This document shows, in pieces, positions 1 to 9,262 of a stretch of 52,188 nt of DNA. The translations under genes were made by a program, and so were the position numbers. Position 1 is the first letter of the stretch, and each line of letters opens with the position of its first letter. The notes under the pieces were generated by a model that had not been told where the DNA came from, did not search any database, and saw only the letters and a list, made by a program, of their open reading frames with translations. The DNA is from Polyangiaceae bacterium (GTDB lineage Bacteria; Myxococcota_A; Polyangia; Polyangiales; Polyangiaceae). The DNA lies in NCBI GenBank assembly GCA_016929495.1, contig JAFGIS010000615.1, forward strand, positions 1 through 52,188. Reading direction: 5' to 3'.

Positions 1-684
1 CGCCGCAGACGACCTCTGTCGATGCGTGAGGATTTCTGCGGCACGGCGCTGCTGTGCGCTCGCTGGGTCGAAAGCCATCCCGAGCGAACGGCCACCGGGG
101 TGGATCTCGACCCCAAGGTGCTGGCTTGGGGAACCGAGCACCACCTGGCTCCGCTCGGGCAGGCAGCCCGCCGCGTGCGACTGCTCGAGCAAGACGTCCG
201 CGCGCCGACTGCCAGCCGGTTCGACATCGTCAATGCGCTGAACTTCAGCTACTGGGTGTTCAAGACGCGCGCGCAGATGCTGCACTATTTCCGAGCGGTG
301 CGTGCTTCCCTGAACAAGGACGGCCTCTTCGTCGTCGACAGCTACGGCGGCTGGGAGGCGCTCGAACCGATGACGGAACGGCGTCGGATCCGGGGTGGCT
401 TCACCTACATCTGGGATCAAAGCCGGATCGATCCCATCAGCCATGACGTCACCAACCACATCCACTTCGAGTTCACCGACGGCTCGAGAATAGAGAAGGC
501 CTTCACGTACGAGTGGCGTTTCTGGACCCTACCCGAGCTCACGGAGCTGCTCACCGCGGCAGGCTACTCGGAGGTGCGCGTCTACTGGGACGACAGCGAG
601 GACGACGAACAAACGAGCTACCGTCCACGACGGCACGCCGAGAACCAGCCGGGGTGGCTGGCGTATTTGGTGGGGGTACGGTGA
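1..684 (+). CDS. Class I SAM-dependent methyltransferase, 5' truncated by the window
   Basis: The frame is open from base 1, and an RRRRPLS stretch precedes the first Met at 22. In this family the REDFCGTA motif lies some tens of residues inside the protein, so the true start is outside the window. Visible motifs are REDFCGTA (the SAM-binding loop region), GVDLDPKVLAWG (motif I/II with the acidic residue that binds the SAM ribose), and FDIVNALNFSYWVF (motif IV). The C-terminal half has the mixed strand/helix pattern of the Rossmann methyltransferase fold. The substrate cannot be read from the sequence. It converges on the gene at 759-1454. Family confidence is high; specific function is unknown. 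Confidence 0.85.
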   Translation, partial: RRRRPLSMREDFCGTALLCARWVESHPERTATGVDLDPKVLAWGTEHHLAPLGQAARRVRLLEQDVRAPTASRFDIVNALNFSYWVFKTRAQMLHYFRAVRASLNKDGLFVVDSYGGWEALEPMTERRRIRGGFTYIWDQSRIDPISHDVTNHIHFEFTDGSRIEKAFTYEWRFWTLPELTELLTAAGYSEVRVYWDDSEDDEQTSYRPRRHAENQPGWLAYLVGVR

Positions 685-758
685 GGCGCAGGCGCGGTCC
701 AGCAGGCGCCGCAGGGCCCAGCGGGCACCACGACGCTCGGTCGCGCGTTGCTGGTGCC

Positions 759-1454
759 CTAGACGCGCTCGAACCTGAAATCGCACACGGGTGCTCCCGA
801 GGCCAACGTACCGGTACGCGTGAATCGAAAGCCCAATCGCGCCCCGGCCTTGGGGTAGAAGGCGTCGTCGTTGTGGCACGAAGGGTAACAGAGGGCCGGA
901 TCTCCGAACGCTCTGGCAACCTCGTACCAGACGCAATACGTGACGTCGAACGCGAGCACGGCGTCTGTGTCTTCTTTCATCCGGATCTCGAGCACGCCCT
1001 CGCGCGCGCTTGCGTCAGTGTAGGCTCTGAAATAGTCCCTGAAGCCTGCAAAGCGATCTTGGCATTCCAGAAATCTCTCGATCGGCACGAACATCGCGGC
1101 CGCCCTCTCGGTGATGGTATCCTCCATCAAGCGGCCAAGCGCCCGCTTCGTCCTGTCCATGCCCACCATGTCGGCCAGGACTCTCATTGAGGCGGTATTC
1201 CGGACAATCATGTCCAGGAGCGCCGGACTGTCGAAGCCATGGGCCTTGAGGGCCGACCAGTCACGGGCCTTCATCCGCCCGACCTCCATGTTGGTCCGCT
1301 GGATGACTTTGATTAGGCCGAACGGCCCCACCTCCCTCCACAGCGTCCTGAGCATCGGCGTCATCATGATCCGTCGCAGGCGCTTCACTATCCGTGGATC
1401 GGCAGCCAGCTCACCGGATCCTTTGCCATAATTCGCAAACGCTTCGGAGTCCAT
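759..1454 (-). CDS. L-2-amino-thiazoline-4-carboxylic acid (ATC) hydrolase-like protein
   Basis: This is a 231-residue cytosolic protein. Its C-terminal third has the pattern I associate with the ATC-hydrolase-like family (PF14196): a Cys-rich CYPSCHNDDAF stretch, then FTRTGTLASGAPVCDFRFER at the end. ATC hydrolase opens the thiazoline ring of ATC to S-carbamoyl-cysteine in bacterial L-cysteine synthesis from thiazolines. Most family members are uncharacterised and some may act on other small rings. The N-terminal 90 residues are helical and Met-rich (RRIMMTPMLRTLW). No signal peptide is present. It stands alone, convergent with the upstream methyltransferase. The family call is from memory of the motif; substrate is unproven. 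Confidence 0.7.
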   Translation of the reverse strand: MDSEAFANYGKGSGELAADPRIVKRLRRIMMTPMLRTLWREVGPFGLIKVIQRTNMEVGRMKARDWSALKAHGFDSPALLDMIVRNTASMRVLADMVGMDRTKRALGRLMEDTITERAAAMFVPIERFLECQDRFAGFRDYFRAYTDASAREGVLEIRMKEDTDAVLAFDVTYCVWYEVARAFGDPALCYPSCHNDDAFYPKAGARLGFRFTRTGTLASGAPVCDFRFERV

Positions 1455-1683
1455 TCCTCAAGCGATACATGGCCTGACGCTACTGGTCAACGCCGGCGAA
1501 CCAGCGGCGCACATCCGCGCGCCGACGAGTCCTCGAACCTCGAACGCTGTTGCACGGCGCGCATCACCGTCGAATCCGCAGCAGGACCGGGGGGAGGGGC
1601 GGAGTACGATGCCCGACGGGCCGTGACCGCGGCGCGAAGCTCCGCTCGCTCGAAGGCATGGTCCCGCCGCTTCTCGAGCCGCC

Positions 1684-4600
1684 TCAGCCTCGATCCAGCA
1701 GCAGCCTCACGTGGCGTACTAGCACGTCGGGGTGCACGGGTTTCTGAAGGAACTCTACCTCGTTGCCCCAAATGCTACCCTCTTCCAGCGCGCCCGCGCT
1801 GAAGCCGGAAGTATAGAGCACCTTCACGTCTGGCTTGAGCTTGCGCAGCTCGCGCGCCAGTTCCAGGCCGTTCATGTCGGGCATCATCACGTCCGTGATG
1901 AGCAGCTGGATGTTGCCGCCGTTTTCGTGGGCGAGCTTCATTGCTTCGTTGCCGCCCCGCGCGGTCATGATGCGGTACCCCTTGCGCTGCAGCACCCGAC
2001 ACATCGCGTGGTTGACGAGCGGCTCGTCTTCCACGACGAGCAGCGTCTCAGTGCCATGCAGCTGCTCCGGCTCGACGGGCGCTTCGTCGGCTGTCTTGGA
2101 CACCTGGGCCCGCTGCGGCTCGAGCGCCTCGGAGGTCTTCGGGACGTAGACGCGGAAGGTCGTCCCCTGTCCGAGCTCGCTTTCCACGTCGATCGCCCCC
2201 CCGCTCTGCGTCACGATGCCGTAGCTCGTGGCGAGACCCAGGCCCGTGCCGCCCTTGTCCGTCTTGGTCGTGAAGAAGGGCTCGAAGAGCTTGTCGCGAA
2301 TGGCCGGATCAATCCCTTGTCCGGTATCGGCCACGGTCAGCACAGCGTACGGCCCTGCGCCAATCCCACCCAGTCTCTGCGTCTGCTGCTCCGAAAGGGT
2401 TTCGTTGCCCACGCTGATCGTGAGCTGGCCACCCTCGGGCATGGCGTCACGTGCGTTGGTCACGAGGTTGGTCAGCACTCGTTCAAGCTGCGAGCGGTCC
2501 GCCTTGACCGCGTACAGCTCGCGTTCGATTTCGATCTTGAGCTCGATCTTCGTGCCGAGCAGCCGTCGCAGCACTGGCGCCGCGCGCTGCACCACGCCGC
2601 CCAGCAGCACGACTTCCGGCTTCAGGTGCTGGCTGCGCGAGAATGCAAGCAGCTGGCGCGTTAGCTCCTCGGCGTGGTCGGTCGCGCTCCGTATGGTTCT
2701 GGCGTCTTCGACCACCGTCGAGCTCAGCGCGCCATCGGCCAAGATGGCCTCGGTTGACGCCCGTATGGCGGCAAGCATGTTGTTGAAGTCGTGGGCGATA
2801 CCGCCGGCCAATCGCGACACGGCTTCCATCTTCCGCGCAGTCCGCTCGTACTCCTCGAGCCGTCCTCGGGCGCTGAGCGAGCGCACTAGCTCGATGGCCA
2901 AGGGAACCTGGCAGGCCAGCGTGTTGAGCAGCTCCGCGTCGTCCTCGCTGAACTCTCCCGAGCCCACGCGGCGGTCCAGATAGACCACGCCGACCAGCGT
3001 ACCCTCCAACACAAGCGGCGCAGCGATCGTGGAGCGCGCACCCGCAGCCGGCGCCGTGCTCCCGGACGCCATGGCCGCCGGATCCGCAATGTAGGCGGTC
3101 CCACGCCGCACAACCTGTTGCACGACGCCGAGGTCCGGCTCCGCGCCCACGAGGTCATGCTGGCTGCTGTCACGAGCAGCCACCAACCGCATGGGCTGCG
3201 TCGGACCCGAGCGCGGTTTGCCGATCGAGGACGACGGCGCGCAGAGGAACAGAAAGCCTCGTTCCGCGCGAAGTGCCCGTACCAGCTCGTCGACGATCGT
3301 GGGCGCCTGACGTTCCGGATCAAGATCCGAGACTGGTGCTTTGGCGACCTGCAGCACGCTTCGCAACTGACCTGCACGCACGCTCGAAAGCGAGGAGGCC
3401 TCAGACTCGGCTAGTAGCGGGTTGGTCTCCGCGTACGGATGCTCGGTCCGTCGCAGGTCGAACTCCTCGCGGATCCAACGCAGCCTGTAGACCGCCTGGT
3501 GGGTGCGCGCCAGAGCTTCGGCCATTCGGGCCTCGTCGCGCGCAGCCTCCGTGTGCCCCTGCTCGCGAAGCATGTGCGCTCGTCCACGGTGCACGGCGTA
3601 GAGAACCCAAGGCGCCTCCTGCTCGTGGCCGAGCACCTCGGCCTTCTCAAGGTCGCGCTTGGCGCCGTTCCGGTTGCCCTCTAGCCACCTGAGACAACCA
3701 CGGACTGCGAGATGATGTCCTTTCAGCAGCCTCAGTCGCGAGGCCAAGCCCAGGTCACGCGTTGCCTCTCGCAAGAGGGGAAGCGACACTTGGCGCTGGA
3801 CAGACGAAGCGCGAAGGCATTGGTGCACGCGCGCGTGGGCAACGTGAACGTAGTACGGTGCCATGCCGAGGTGGACGCGCCTTGGGTCTAGCTTGGCGTG
3901 GCGCACTTCTTCGACGATCGCCTCGAAATGCTCGCCGAGCTGACCGGCCTCCGTGTGAGCCGCCACGCGTGGCCCGTAGATGAAGGAGACTAGCGCGCTG
4001 TTCTGGGGTGTTGGGACAGTAGCGTCATCTAGGCGCTCCACGATTCCCCTTGCATCCCCGTCCCGGCCAGCGGCGACAAGAGCGGCTTTCGCTCCAAGGA
4101 CAACGTATTCTGGAACGACGGGAGCGCCCTCGTGCTGAGTCATGCGCTGCAGGGCACGGGCAGCCCAGTGAAGCGCCATCGCGGCTCTTCCCTTCACTGA
4201 TTCGAGAAGCTGCTGGTTGTAGGCCGTTATGCAGTACTCGCTCAGCTCCCTCCAGTGCCCATACTCGTCCAGGACTTGCGCTCCGGCACGAACGGCCCCG
4301 GGGATGTCGCCAGCCCATGACAACGCTGCCGCACTCACCTGAACTAGGTACGCATGGACCGCAGGGTCACAGACCGAAGCGGCCACAATGCGAGCACGAT
4401 CGAGATAGCGGAGCCCGGCCTCGCGCATGCCAAGCAATACCAGCACGAGGGCGTACCACTGGTAGCTCAAGGCCAGGGCGGACGACGGTCCAAGCCGTTG
4501 CGCGAGCCCGAGCGAAGCCAGCGCTGCGACGAGAAATCGCACAGGCTGAGTACATTGAAGCGCCAGCCGTGCCGCCTGATGGTACAGCGCACAGACCGCT

Positions 4601-7230
4601 TCCAGTCTCCTTCGGTCCTCGCCGTCCACCCCGGTCCCCGGCGGCAGCAACACCCAGCCCAGCCATGCCACGAGCGCGAGAAGCACCGATCGGAAGGACG
4701 AAGTTGGCGGCTGTTCGCCGAGGACGCGAAATGCCGGTATGAGCGATGACCAGGCTTGTTCCGTGTCCAGAGTCGCTTCATGTATGTGCGCGATCCGTGC
4801 GTGGGCTTGGGCGCGCAGAATCGGATCATTGGTTCGGTCGAGCACGTGCTCGAACCGTTCCAGGCTTGGTTCCAGCGCTCCGGTCCTGAGCCTGGCTTCC
4901 GCCACCATGAAGTCGAGTTCGGGGCTCAGTGATGTTCGAGCCAACAAGGCAGCGCTCGCGGCAGATTCGAAGAATCGCAGGGCGCGTTCGTTGTCGAAGC
5001 TCCTGAACGCGAGCTGCCCGGCTGCCACGCAGGTCTCGAACACACGCCCCGGATCCTTGTGCACCTCCCCTTGTGCGTAGTGAGTCGCCAAGAGGTGCCA
5101 CCGATCCATGTCCTCAATGCTCGTTCGTTCGTCGGTCGACGACTGCTCCGCGGGTTGGCCTCTTGCCCAGTCGAGGGCCTCGGCTATGCGTTGGTGTGTC
5201 GCGCGGCGGCGCCCCTCGCCGAGTTGCGCGAGCAGCGCTTCCCGCACCGTGTCGTGCACGAATCGGTGCGCACCTGGAGTGGAGCTCTCGACCAAAGCTG
5301 TGCGGCGCGCCTCGGCCAGGGCGGTCTGGGTTCGCTCGAGATCCATCTCGTTGATGGCGGCTAGTAGGTCGTCAGAAAACGACGAGCCCACGACAGCGGC
5401 AGCCGCCAATGTCGCCTGGGTATTCGGTTCGAGTGTCTGGATCCGACGCACAAGGAGCTCGGCGGTCTGGGATGGGAGTAGCAGGCGCGCGAGCACCTCA
5501 CGGTCGAGCTTCCAGCCGCCCCAGTAGTAGGTCAGCGCACCGCTGTCCACCATGGTGCGCACGAGCTCGAGGACGCTGAGCGGCGTGCCGTCCGAAAGGC
5601 TCTCCACGCACCTGAGCACATCCGGATCGAGCTCGCTCCCCCCCAGATAGGCCCGGACCAATTCGCCGACATGGCGCGGGTCCAGGCGCCGGATCTCGAT
5701 GCGCAACAGGTGCTCAGCATCAACGCCTCGCGTCAGGGCGTCGATGGTCTCTTGAGCGTCGAAGTCGGTCCGTGAGGCGAACAGCAGCAGCACGCGGCTT
5801 GAGGCCAAGTGGTGCGCAGCACGCGCTAGAACCCGCCTGCTCCCGCTATCGAGCCACTGGGCATTGTCCACAAACACGGCAGCGGGCTCCACGTCGCGCA
5901 GCAGACGCCCGATGAAATCCGCGAGTCCTTCGACGAAAACCTTGTGGGCTTCGTCTGCACCGGGTAGGGGAGCCACGTCTCGAAACACATCCGAGAGCAT
6001 CGGAGACAGCACGCGAAGCAGCGGGGCGAAGTCTCCGGCTAGGGCCCGCAGGTGGTTCTCGGCTTCGTCCAACGTGGTCGACGACACGTGACGGTGTGCG
6101 TAGAGATACCCCTCCAGGAGCTGCCGTACTGCGCTGAAAGGTCGCGGATCGGACTCTTCGCAGCTGGCGAACAAGATGGCTGGCCCTTCGGGTGCTAGCC
6201 CAGCGAGTAGCTGCATCACCAGGCGCGTCTTGCCAACCCCGGGGAGCCCGCCCAAGACGACGAGCCGCCCGTGTCCGTCGAGCGTCTCGAGCCAGACATC
6301 GCCCAGGAGTTCCAGGTCCGATGCGCGGCCCACGAACCCGGTGGCGGTCGAGCCTGCCCGCGGTTCTGCAACGCGCCAGCTCGGCGAGGTAGAAACACGT
6401 CGTGCGATCGATTCGCCACGCTGCAGGCGCGCGATATCGTCCAAGAGCGCGACAGCCGTAGGATAGCGGTCATTGGGATTGGGGGCGAGTAGCCGAAGGA
6501 TGAGCTGGGAGACGTCGGGCCGAATTCCAGGCACGATGTCGCTCAAAACGGGCAGTGCAACGCTGGCGTGCTGACGCAACAGGCGCTGCGATTCGGCGTC
6601 TCCAAAGGGGGTCTTGCCCGCAAGGCTCTCATAGAGAACGCAGCCGAGAGCAAACAGGTCGGCTCGACCGTCGACACGGTCACGCCCTGTCAGCTGTTCG
6701 GGAGCAGCATAGGCTCGTGTGTATCCGGACCCCGTCGCTCCCGAAAGCAACTCAGGCTCGGTGGCAAATCCGAAATCGACCACACGGATCCGTGCGCTGT
6801 CCGGCTCGAACAGGATGTTCGCCGGCTTGAGGTCGCTGTGCACCAGCCCGGCTTGATGAATCGCGACCAGAGCGCCCGCAACCTGTCGCCCGAGCTCCAA
6901 GCTCTGCGACTCGTTCAGAGGCCCACGCTCGAGGCGCCGCGAAAGCGCTTCGCCGGCAACGAGCTCCATCACCAGGTAGGAGCGCCCCCCCGCCTCGCCC
7001 ACCTCCATGACTTCGGGCAGAGCCGGGTGCCGAACGCGAGCAAGTGCAACGGCCTCGCGGCGAAAGCGTTCAGCACGAAGCGCCCTCTGCTCTTCGGACC
7101 CGGCCTCATGCGGCAGCTTGACCGCGTACAAGCGGCCCTTCCGACGCGCACGGTAGACGACGCTGGTCGCCCCGCGTCCCAGCTCGTCCAGCAGCTCGAG
7201 CTCGGGTATCGACATAGGCGTAGCGGCCAT
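1684..7230 (-). CDS. Giant hybrid sensor: Ser/Thr kinase, AAA ATPase, TPR-like, GAF, histidine kinase, receiver
   Basis: This 1848-residue soluble protein joins two phosphorylation chemistries. Residues about 12-270 form a Hanks-type kinase with a Gly-rich loop GRGATSVVY, K38, catalytic loop HSDLKPAN (D133; HSD replaces the usual HRD) and DFG at 152-154. Residues about 298-560 form an AAA/STAND-like ATPase with Walker A GLPGVGKT (328-335) and a FVDNAQW Walker B-like strand. A long helical, TPR-like region follows to about 1250. A GAF domain lies at about 1290-1450. The histidine kinase has H1480 in GGIAHDFNN, N box NLVTNARDAM and G boxes DTGQGI and GTGLGL. The receiver spans about 1728-1848 with D1780 in ITDVMMP. 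Such proteins integrate a ligand or partner signal into both Ser/Thr and His-Asp phosphorylation. The gene is 80 bp downstream of the YcaO gene on the same strand, so co-transcription is possible. No good ribosome binding site is seen; ATG 7215 is an alternative start. Confidence 0.9.
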   Translation of the reverse strand: MAATPMSIPELELLDELGRGATSVVYRARRKGRLYAVKLPHEAGSEEQRALRAERFRREAVALARVRHPALPEVMEVGEAGGRSYLVMELVAGEALSRRLERGPLNESQSLELGRQVAGALVAIHQAGLVHSDLKPANILFEPDSARIRVVDFGFATEPELLSGATGSGYTRAYAAPEQLTGRDRVDGRADLFALGCVLYESLAGKTPFGDAESQRLLRQHASVALPVLSDIVPGIRPDVSQLILRLLAPNPNDRYPTAVALLDDIARLQRGESIARRVSTSPSWRVAEPRAGSTATGFVGRASDLELLGDVWLETLDGHGRLVVLGGLPGVGKTRLVMQLLAGLAPEGPAILFASCEESDPRPFSAVRQLLEGYLYAHRHVSSTTLDEAENHLRALAGDFAPLLRVLSPMLSDVFRDVAPLPGADEAHKVFVEGLADFIGRLLRDVEPAAVFVDNAQWLDSGSRRVLARAAHHLASSRVLLLFASRTDFDAQETIDALTRGVDAEHLLRIEIRRLDPRHVGELVRAYLGGSELDPDVLRCVESLSDGTPLSVLELVRTMVDSGALTYYWGGWKLDREVLARLLLPSQTAELLVRRIQTLEPNTQATLAAAAVVGSSFSDDLLAAINEMDLERTQTALAEARRTALVESSTPGAHRFVHDTVREALLAQLGEGRRRATHQRIAEALDWARGQPAEQSSTDERTSIEDMDRWHLLATHYAQGEVHKDPGRVFETCVAAGQLAFRSFDNERALRFFESAASAALLARTSLSPELDFMVAEARLRTGALEPSLERFEHVLDRTNDPILRAQAHARIAHIHEATLDTEQAWSSLIPAFRVLGEQPPTSSFRSVLLALVAWLGWVLLPPGTGVDGEDRRRLEAVCALYHQAARLALQCTQPVRFLVAALASLGLAQRLGPSSALALSYQWYALVLVLLGMREAGLRYLDRARIVAASVCDPAVHAYLVQVSAAALSWAGDIPGAVRAGAQVLDEYGHWRELSEYCITAYNQQLLESVKGRAAMALHWAARALQRMTQHEGAPVVPEYVVLGAKAALVAAGRDGDARGIVERLDDATVPTPQNSALVSFIYGPRVAAHTEAGQLGEHFEAIVEEVRHAKLDPRRVHLGMAPYYVHVAHARVHQCLRASSVQRQVSLPLLREATRDLGLASRLRLLKGHHLAVRGCLRWLEGNRNGAKRDLEKAEVLGHEQEAPWVLYAVHRGRAHMLREQGHTEAARDEARMAEALARTHQAVYRLRWIREEFDLRRTEHPYAETNPLLAESEASSLSSVRAGQLRSVLQVAKAPVSDLDPERQAPTIVDELVRALRAERGFLFLCAPSSSIGKPRSGPTQPMRLVAARDSSQHDLVGAEPDLGVVQQVVRRGTAYIADPAAMASGSTAPAAGARSTIAAPLVLEGTLVGVVYLDRRVGSGEFSEDDAELLNTLACQVPLAIELVRSLSARGRLEEYERTARKMEAVSRLAGGIAHDFNNMLAAIRASTEAILADGALSSTVVEDARTIRSATDHAEELTRQLLAFSRSQHLKPEVVLLGGVVQRAAPVLRRLLGTKIELKIEIERELYAVKADRSQLERVLTNLVTNARDAMPEGGQLTISVGNETLSEQQTQRLGGIGAGPYAVLTVADTGQGIDPAIRDKLFEPFFTTKTDKGGTGLGLATSYGIVTQSGGAIDVESELGQGTTFRVYVPKTSEALEPQRAQVSKTADEAPVEPEQLHGTETLLVVEDEPLVNHAMCRVLQRKGYRIMTARGGNEAMKLAHENGGNIQLLITDVMMPDMNGLELARELRKLKPDVKVLYTSGFSAGALEEGSIWGNEVEFLQKPVHPDVLVRHVRLLLDRG

Positions 7231-7310
7231 GGCAGCACGCTAGGCTACTGCTGCGGCGGGCGCCCGCCAATGGCCGGAGAGCCGCAAGTGCCGTGCTGAG
7301 TGCAGAGCTC

Positions 7311-8501
7311 TCAGGCGATGGGATGGATGGCCAGCTGTTCGGGAGGTGGAGCACGGAGAGCCGGATGGCCTTGGCCGAAGGTCAAGAGCAGCTCATCCGC
7401 AGGGAGCGCCTTGACCACCACAACCTTCGAACGAAGCGCTGGCGGCGTGAGATCGACGAACCGCCGTGCGGACGATTCTGCCGTCGTCTCTCTGACCAGC
7501 CCGCGGAACGCTTCGTGCCCGCCCCCGAGCCAATCCCTGATCCGCGCGTGGTTCGGTGGGTAGAGATAGAATTCCTGGTGGTAGTCGGGGGTCGGCGCAA
7601 ACGTGGGAGGCCCTGCGGGCAGACGCTCGCCCCACAGGAATCCGAGCCTCTGTAGACATTCGCCGGCTGCCACGACGAGGGACTGGCACTGGTCTTCGCG
7701 AGCGCCAAAGCCATATACGAGCGGCGCATCCGGAACCCTTGGAAAGCCGAAAAGCGCCGTCACCTCCACATCTTTCCCAGAATCCCTGCGTTCAGGCACG
7801 ACATACGCCTCGAACACGTACAGCTCGTCCAGCGAATCGGGCACCAGCTGCTGGGGCAATCGGACCCTATTGGGAGCCTCTCCTCCGTACCAAGAGCGCA
7901 AAACACCATCGCGCTCGATCAGCTCGAGTTCGGCGCGGCGTGCAGCGGACTCCCAGTCGCGCCCGAGCGCCACACCGTTCGATCTGGCGTAGACGAAACG
8001 CCGTTCCTCGCAGCTCTGCGAGAAAACCACACGCCTCGGCGCGGTTCCGTCCCTCTCTCCCCTGGCGTTGAACACTGCGAGGCGCTCCTCTTCGCCAGCC
8101 AACGCCTCGACAATGCTCGTCCGTTCCATCAGCTCGAAGTAGGCGCGGTCCAGCGGCATCCCTTCGAGCGAACCGGCACTGCCTGTGACGCCCTGGCCCG
8201 AGGCGTCCACGGTCGTGAGCCCGACCAAGTGGATGTCGATGCCTGCGACACGAGCAACATGCTGACAAAGTGACGGCCGCGTCCAACGCTCGGACAACGG
8301 GTACTCCCGCGAGTAGTCGTCTAGCTGCGGCTCGTGCATGAGCTTCAACGGCTCCAACGGAACAGCGGTCCAGACCTGCGTCGGCCGTATCCACCGTACG
8401 AGCCGACGCAGGCATGGGGGGTGGGGCATCGTCGCGCTCTCAATGGAGCAAGCGACGTTTTTCTCTAGAGGCTCCTTCCAATCAGAAGCATACGAGCGCA
8501 A
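7311..8501 (-). CDS. YcaO-domain protein (ATP-dependent peptide-backbone-modifying family)
   Basis: It is up to 396 residues from a TTG at 8501. An ATG at 8429 (372 residues, starting MPHPPCLRR) is the likelier start because GAGAGCGACG precedes it at reasonable spacing. YcaO hallmarks are GSAGSLEGMPLDRAYFEL-MER, then SNGVALG followed by AARRAELELIERDGVLRSWY, which resemble the Glu-rich ATP/Mg-binding segments of the fold. A third helix reads VVAAGECLQRLGFLWGE. YcaO proteins phosphorylate peptide amides to form azolines, thioamides or amidines. No TfuA, E1-like or dehydrogenase partner lies nearby, so it resembles the stand-alone type. The C-terminus ends AIHPIA rather than the PxPxP of azoline-forming enzymes. 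It is last in the radical-SAM/GNAT/YcaO operon. The exact reaction is unknown. Confidence 0.85.
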   Translation of the reverse strand: MRSYASDWKEPLEKNVACSIESATMPHPPCLRRLVRWIRPTQVWTAVPLEPLKLMHEPQLDDYSREYPLSERWTRPSLCQHVARVAGIDIHLVGLTTVDASGQGVTGSAGSLEGMPLDRAYFELMERTSIVEALAGEEERLAVFNARGERDGTAPRRVVFSQSCEERRFVYARSNGVALGRDWESAARRAELELIERDGVLRSWYGGEAPNRVRLPQQLVPDSLDELYVFEAYVVPERRDSGKDVEVTALFGFPRVPDAPLVYGFGAREDQCQSLVVAAGECLQRLGFLWGERLPAGPPTFAPTPDYHQEFYLYPPNHARIRDWLGGGHEAFRGLVRETTAESSARRFVDLTPPALRSKVVVVKALPADELLLTFGQGHPALRAPPPEQLAIHPIA

Positions 8502-8507
8502 ACTTTT

Positions 8508-9260
8508 TCACTGTCGTTCTCCTATTCTGCCTGCCCTACGCAGGCCAGGATGTTTTCGGCGCTGGTATCGGACGCCCGTGCAGAACTGGTCCAAGAAGAC
8601 CTGTTCCGCTGCGTCGTCAAGGTACCGGGTGAACTTGATGTGTGCCCCCCAGCGGTCCGTGAGCACGGTCCCGGAGGGATTGAAGCGAAGCCGGGAGAGC
8701 AGGTGCAGGGTGGCCATGTTGGAGGGCGACGTATCGGCCTCGACCCGTTCCACGCCTCCCGCTTTGAGCACCTCGAACATCTCCGGGAAGAAACGCTGGA
8801 TCAGCTTCTTCCCCTGGACTTCCGGAAGCGCGGCAGCGCTCCTGATGTAGTACGTGCTCCAGTCCGCTGCCGTACCTATCAGCAGGGCGACCGTGCGGTC
8901 GCCCTGCTTGAACTCGAAGAAGTCGCCAACGGTCCTGTAGTAGCGCACCCGGGGATCGGTACTCGATGGGTGGGAGAATCTCGCGTCCTCCTCTTCTTCG
9001 AATATGCGTGAGTAGTTGGCTTCTATGAACGGCAGACTCTGCTCGAACGAGCTCGCGATCACAACCACGTCGTAATCGATCTGGCGCGGCAGGATCTCCT
9101 CCCACCGGATCCCCCACAAGGCTTCGCTCATCCGCATCGGTGCCGAGCGCCGCTCGGTAGTGACCGCGGAGTCGGCCACGCGTTGGACGAAGAACTCCGG
9201 GTCTCCGACAGGGATCCCCTGGCCTGTGGAGTGTCCGAGTTTTGTCCCGGTCGCTGCCAT
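8508..9260 (-). CDS. GNAT-family N-acetyltransferase-like protein in the YcaO/radical-SAM operon
   Basis: This is a 250-residue soluble protein. Residues about 140-215 show a GNAT core: a segment with LPEVQGKKLIQRFFPEMFEVLKAGG where the acetyl-CoA loop would be, then VEADTSPSNMATLHLLSRLRFNPSG, the typical strand-helix-strand with the Asn-containing N-x-A turn. Residues 1-45 (Gly/Thr/Ser-rich, polar) match no domain I recognise. ATG 9260 is preceded by GGGGAG six bases upstream and lies two bases after the radical-SAM stop, so translation is probably coupled. The operon position suggests acetylation of a peptide or small-molecule product of its neighbours, but that is inference. The pyrophosphate loop (Q/RxxGxG/A) is weak, so the donor could differ. 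Confidence 0.7.
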   Translation of the reverse strand: MAATGTKLGHSTGQGIPVGDPEFFVQRVADSAVTTERRSAPMRMSEALWGIRWEEILPRQIDYDVVVIASSFEQSLPFIEANYSRIFEEEEDARFSHPSSTDPRVRYYRTVGDFFEFKQGDRTVALLIGTAADWSTYYIRSAAALPEVQGKKLIQRFFPEMFEVLKAGGVERVEADTSPSNMATLHLLSRLRFNPSGTVLTDRWGAHIKFTRYLDDAAEQVFLDQFCTGVRYQRRKHPGLRRAGRIGERQ

Positions 9261-9262
9261 AT

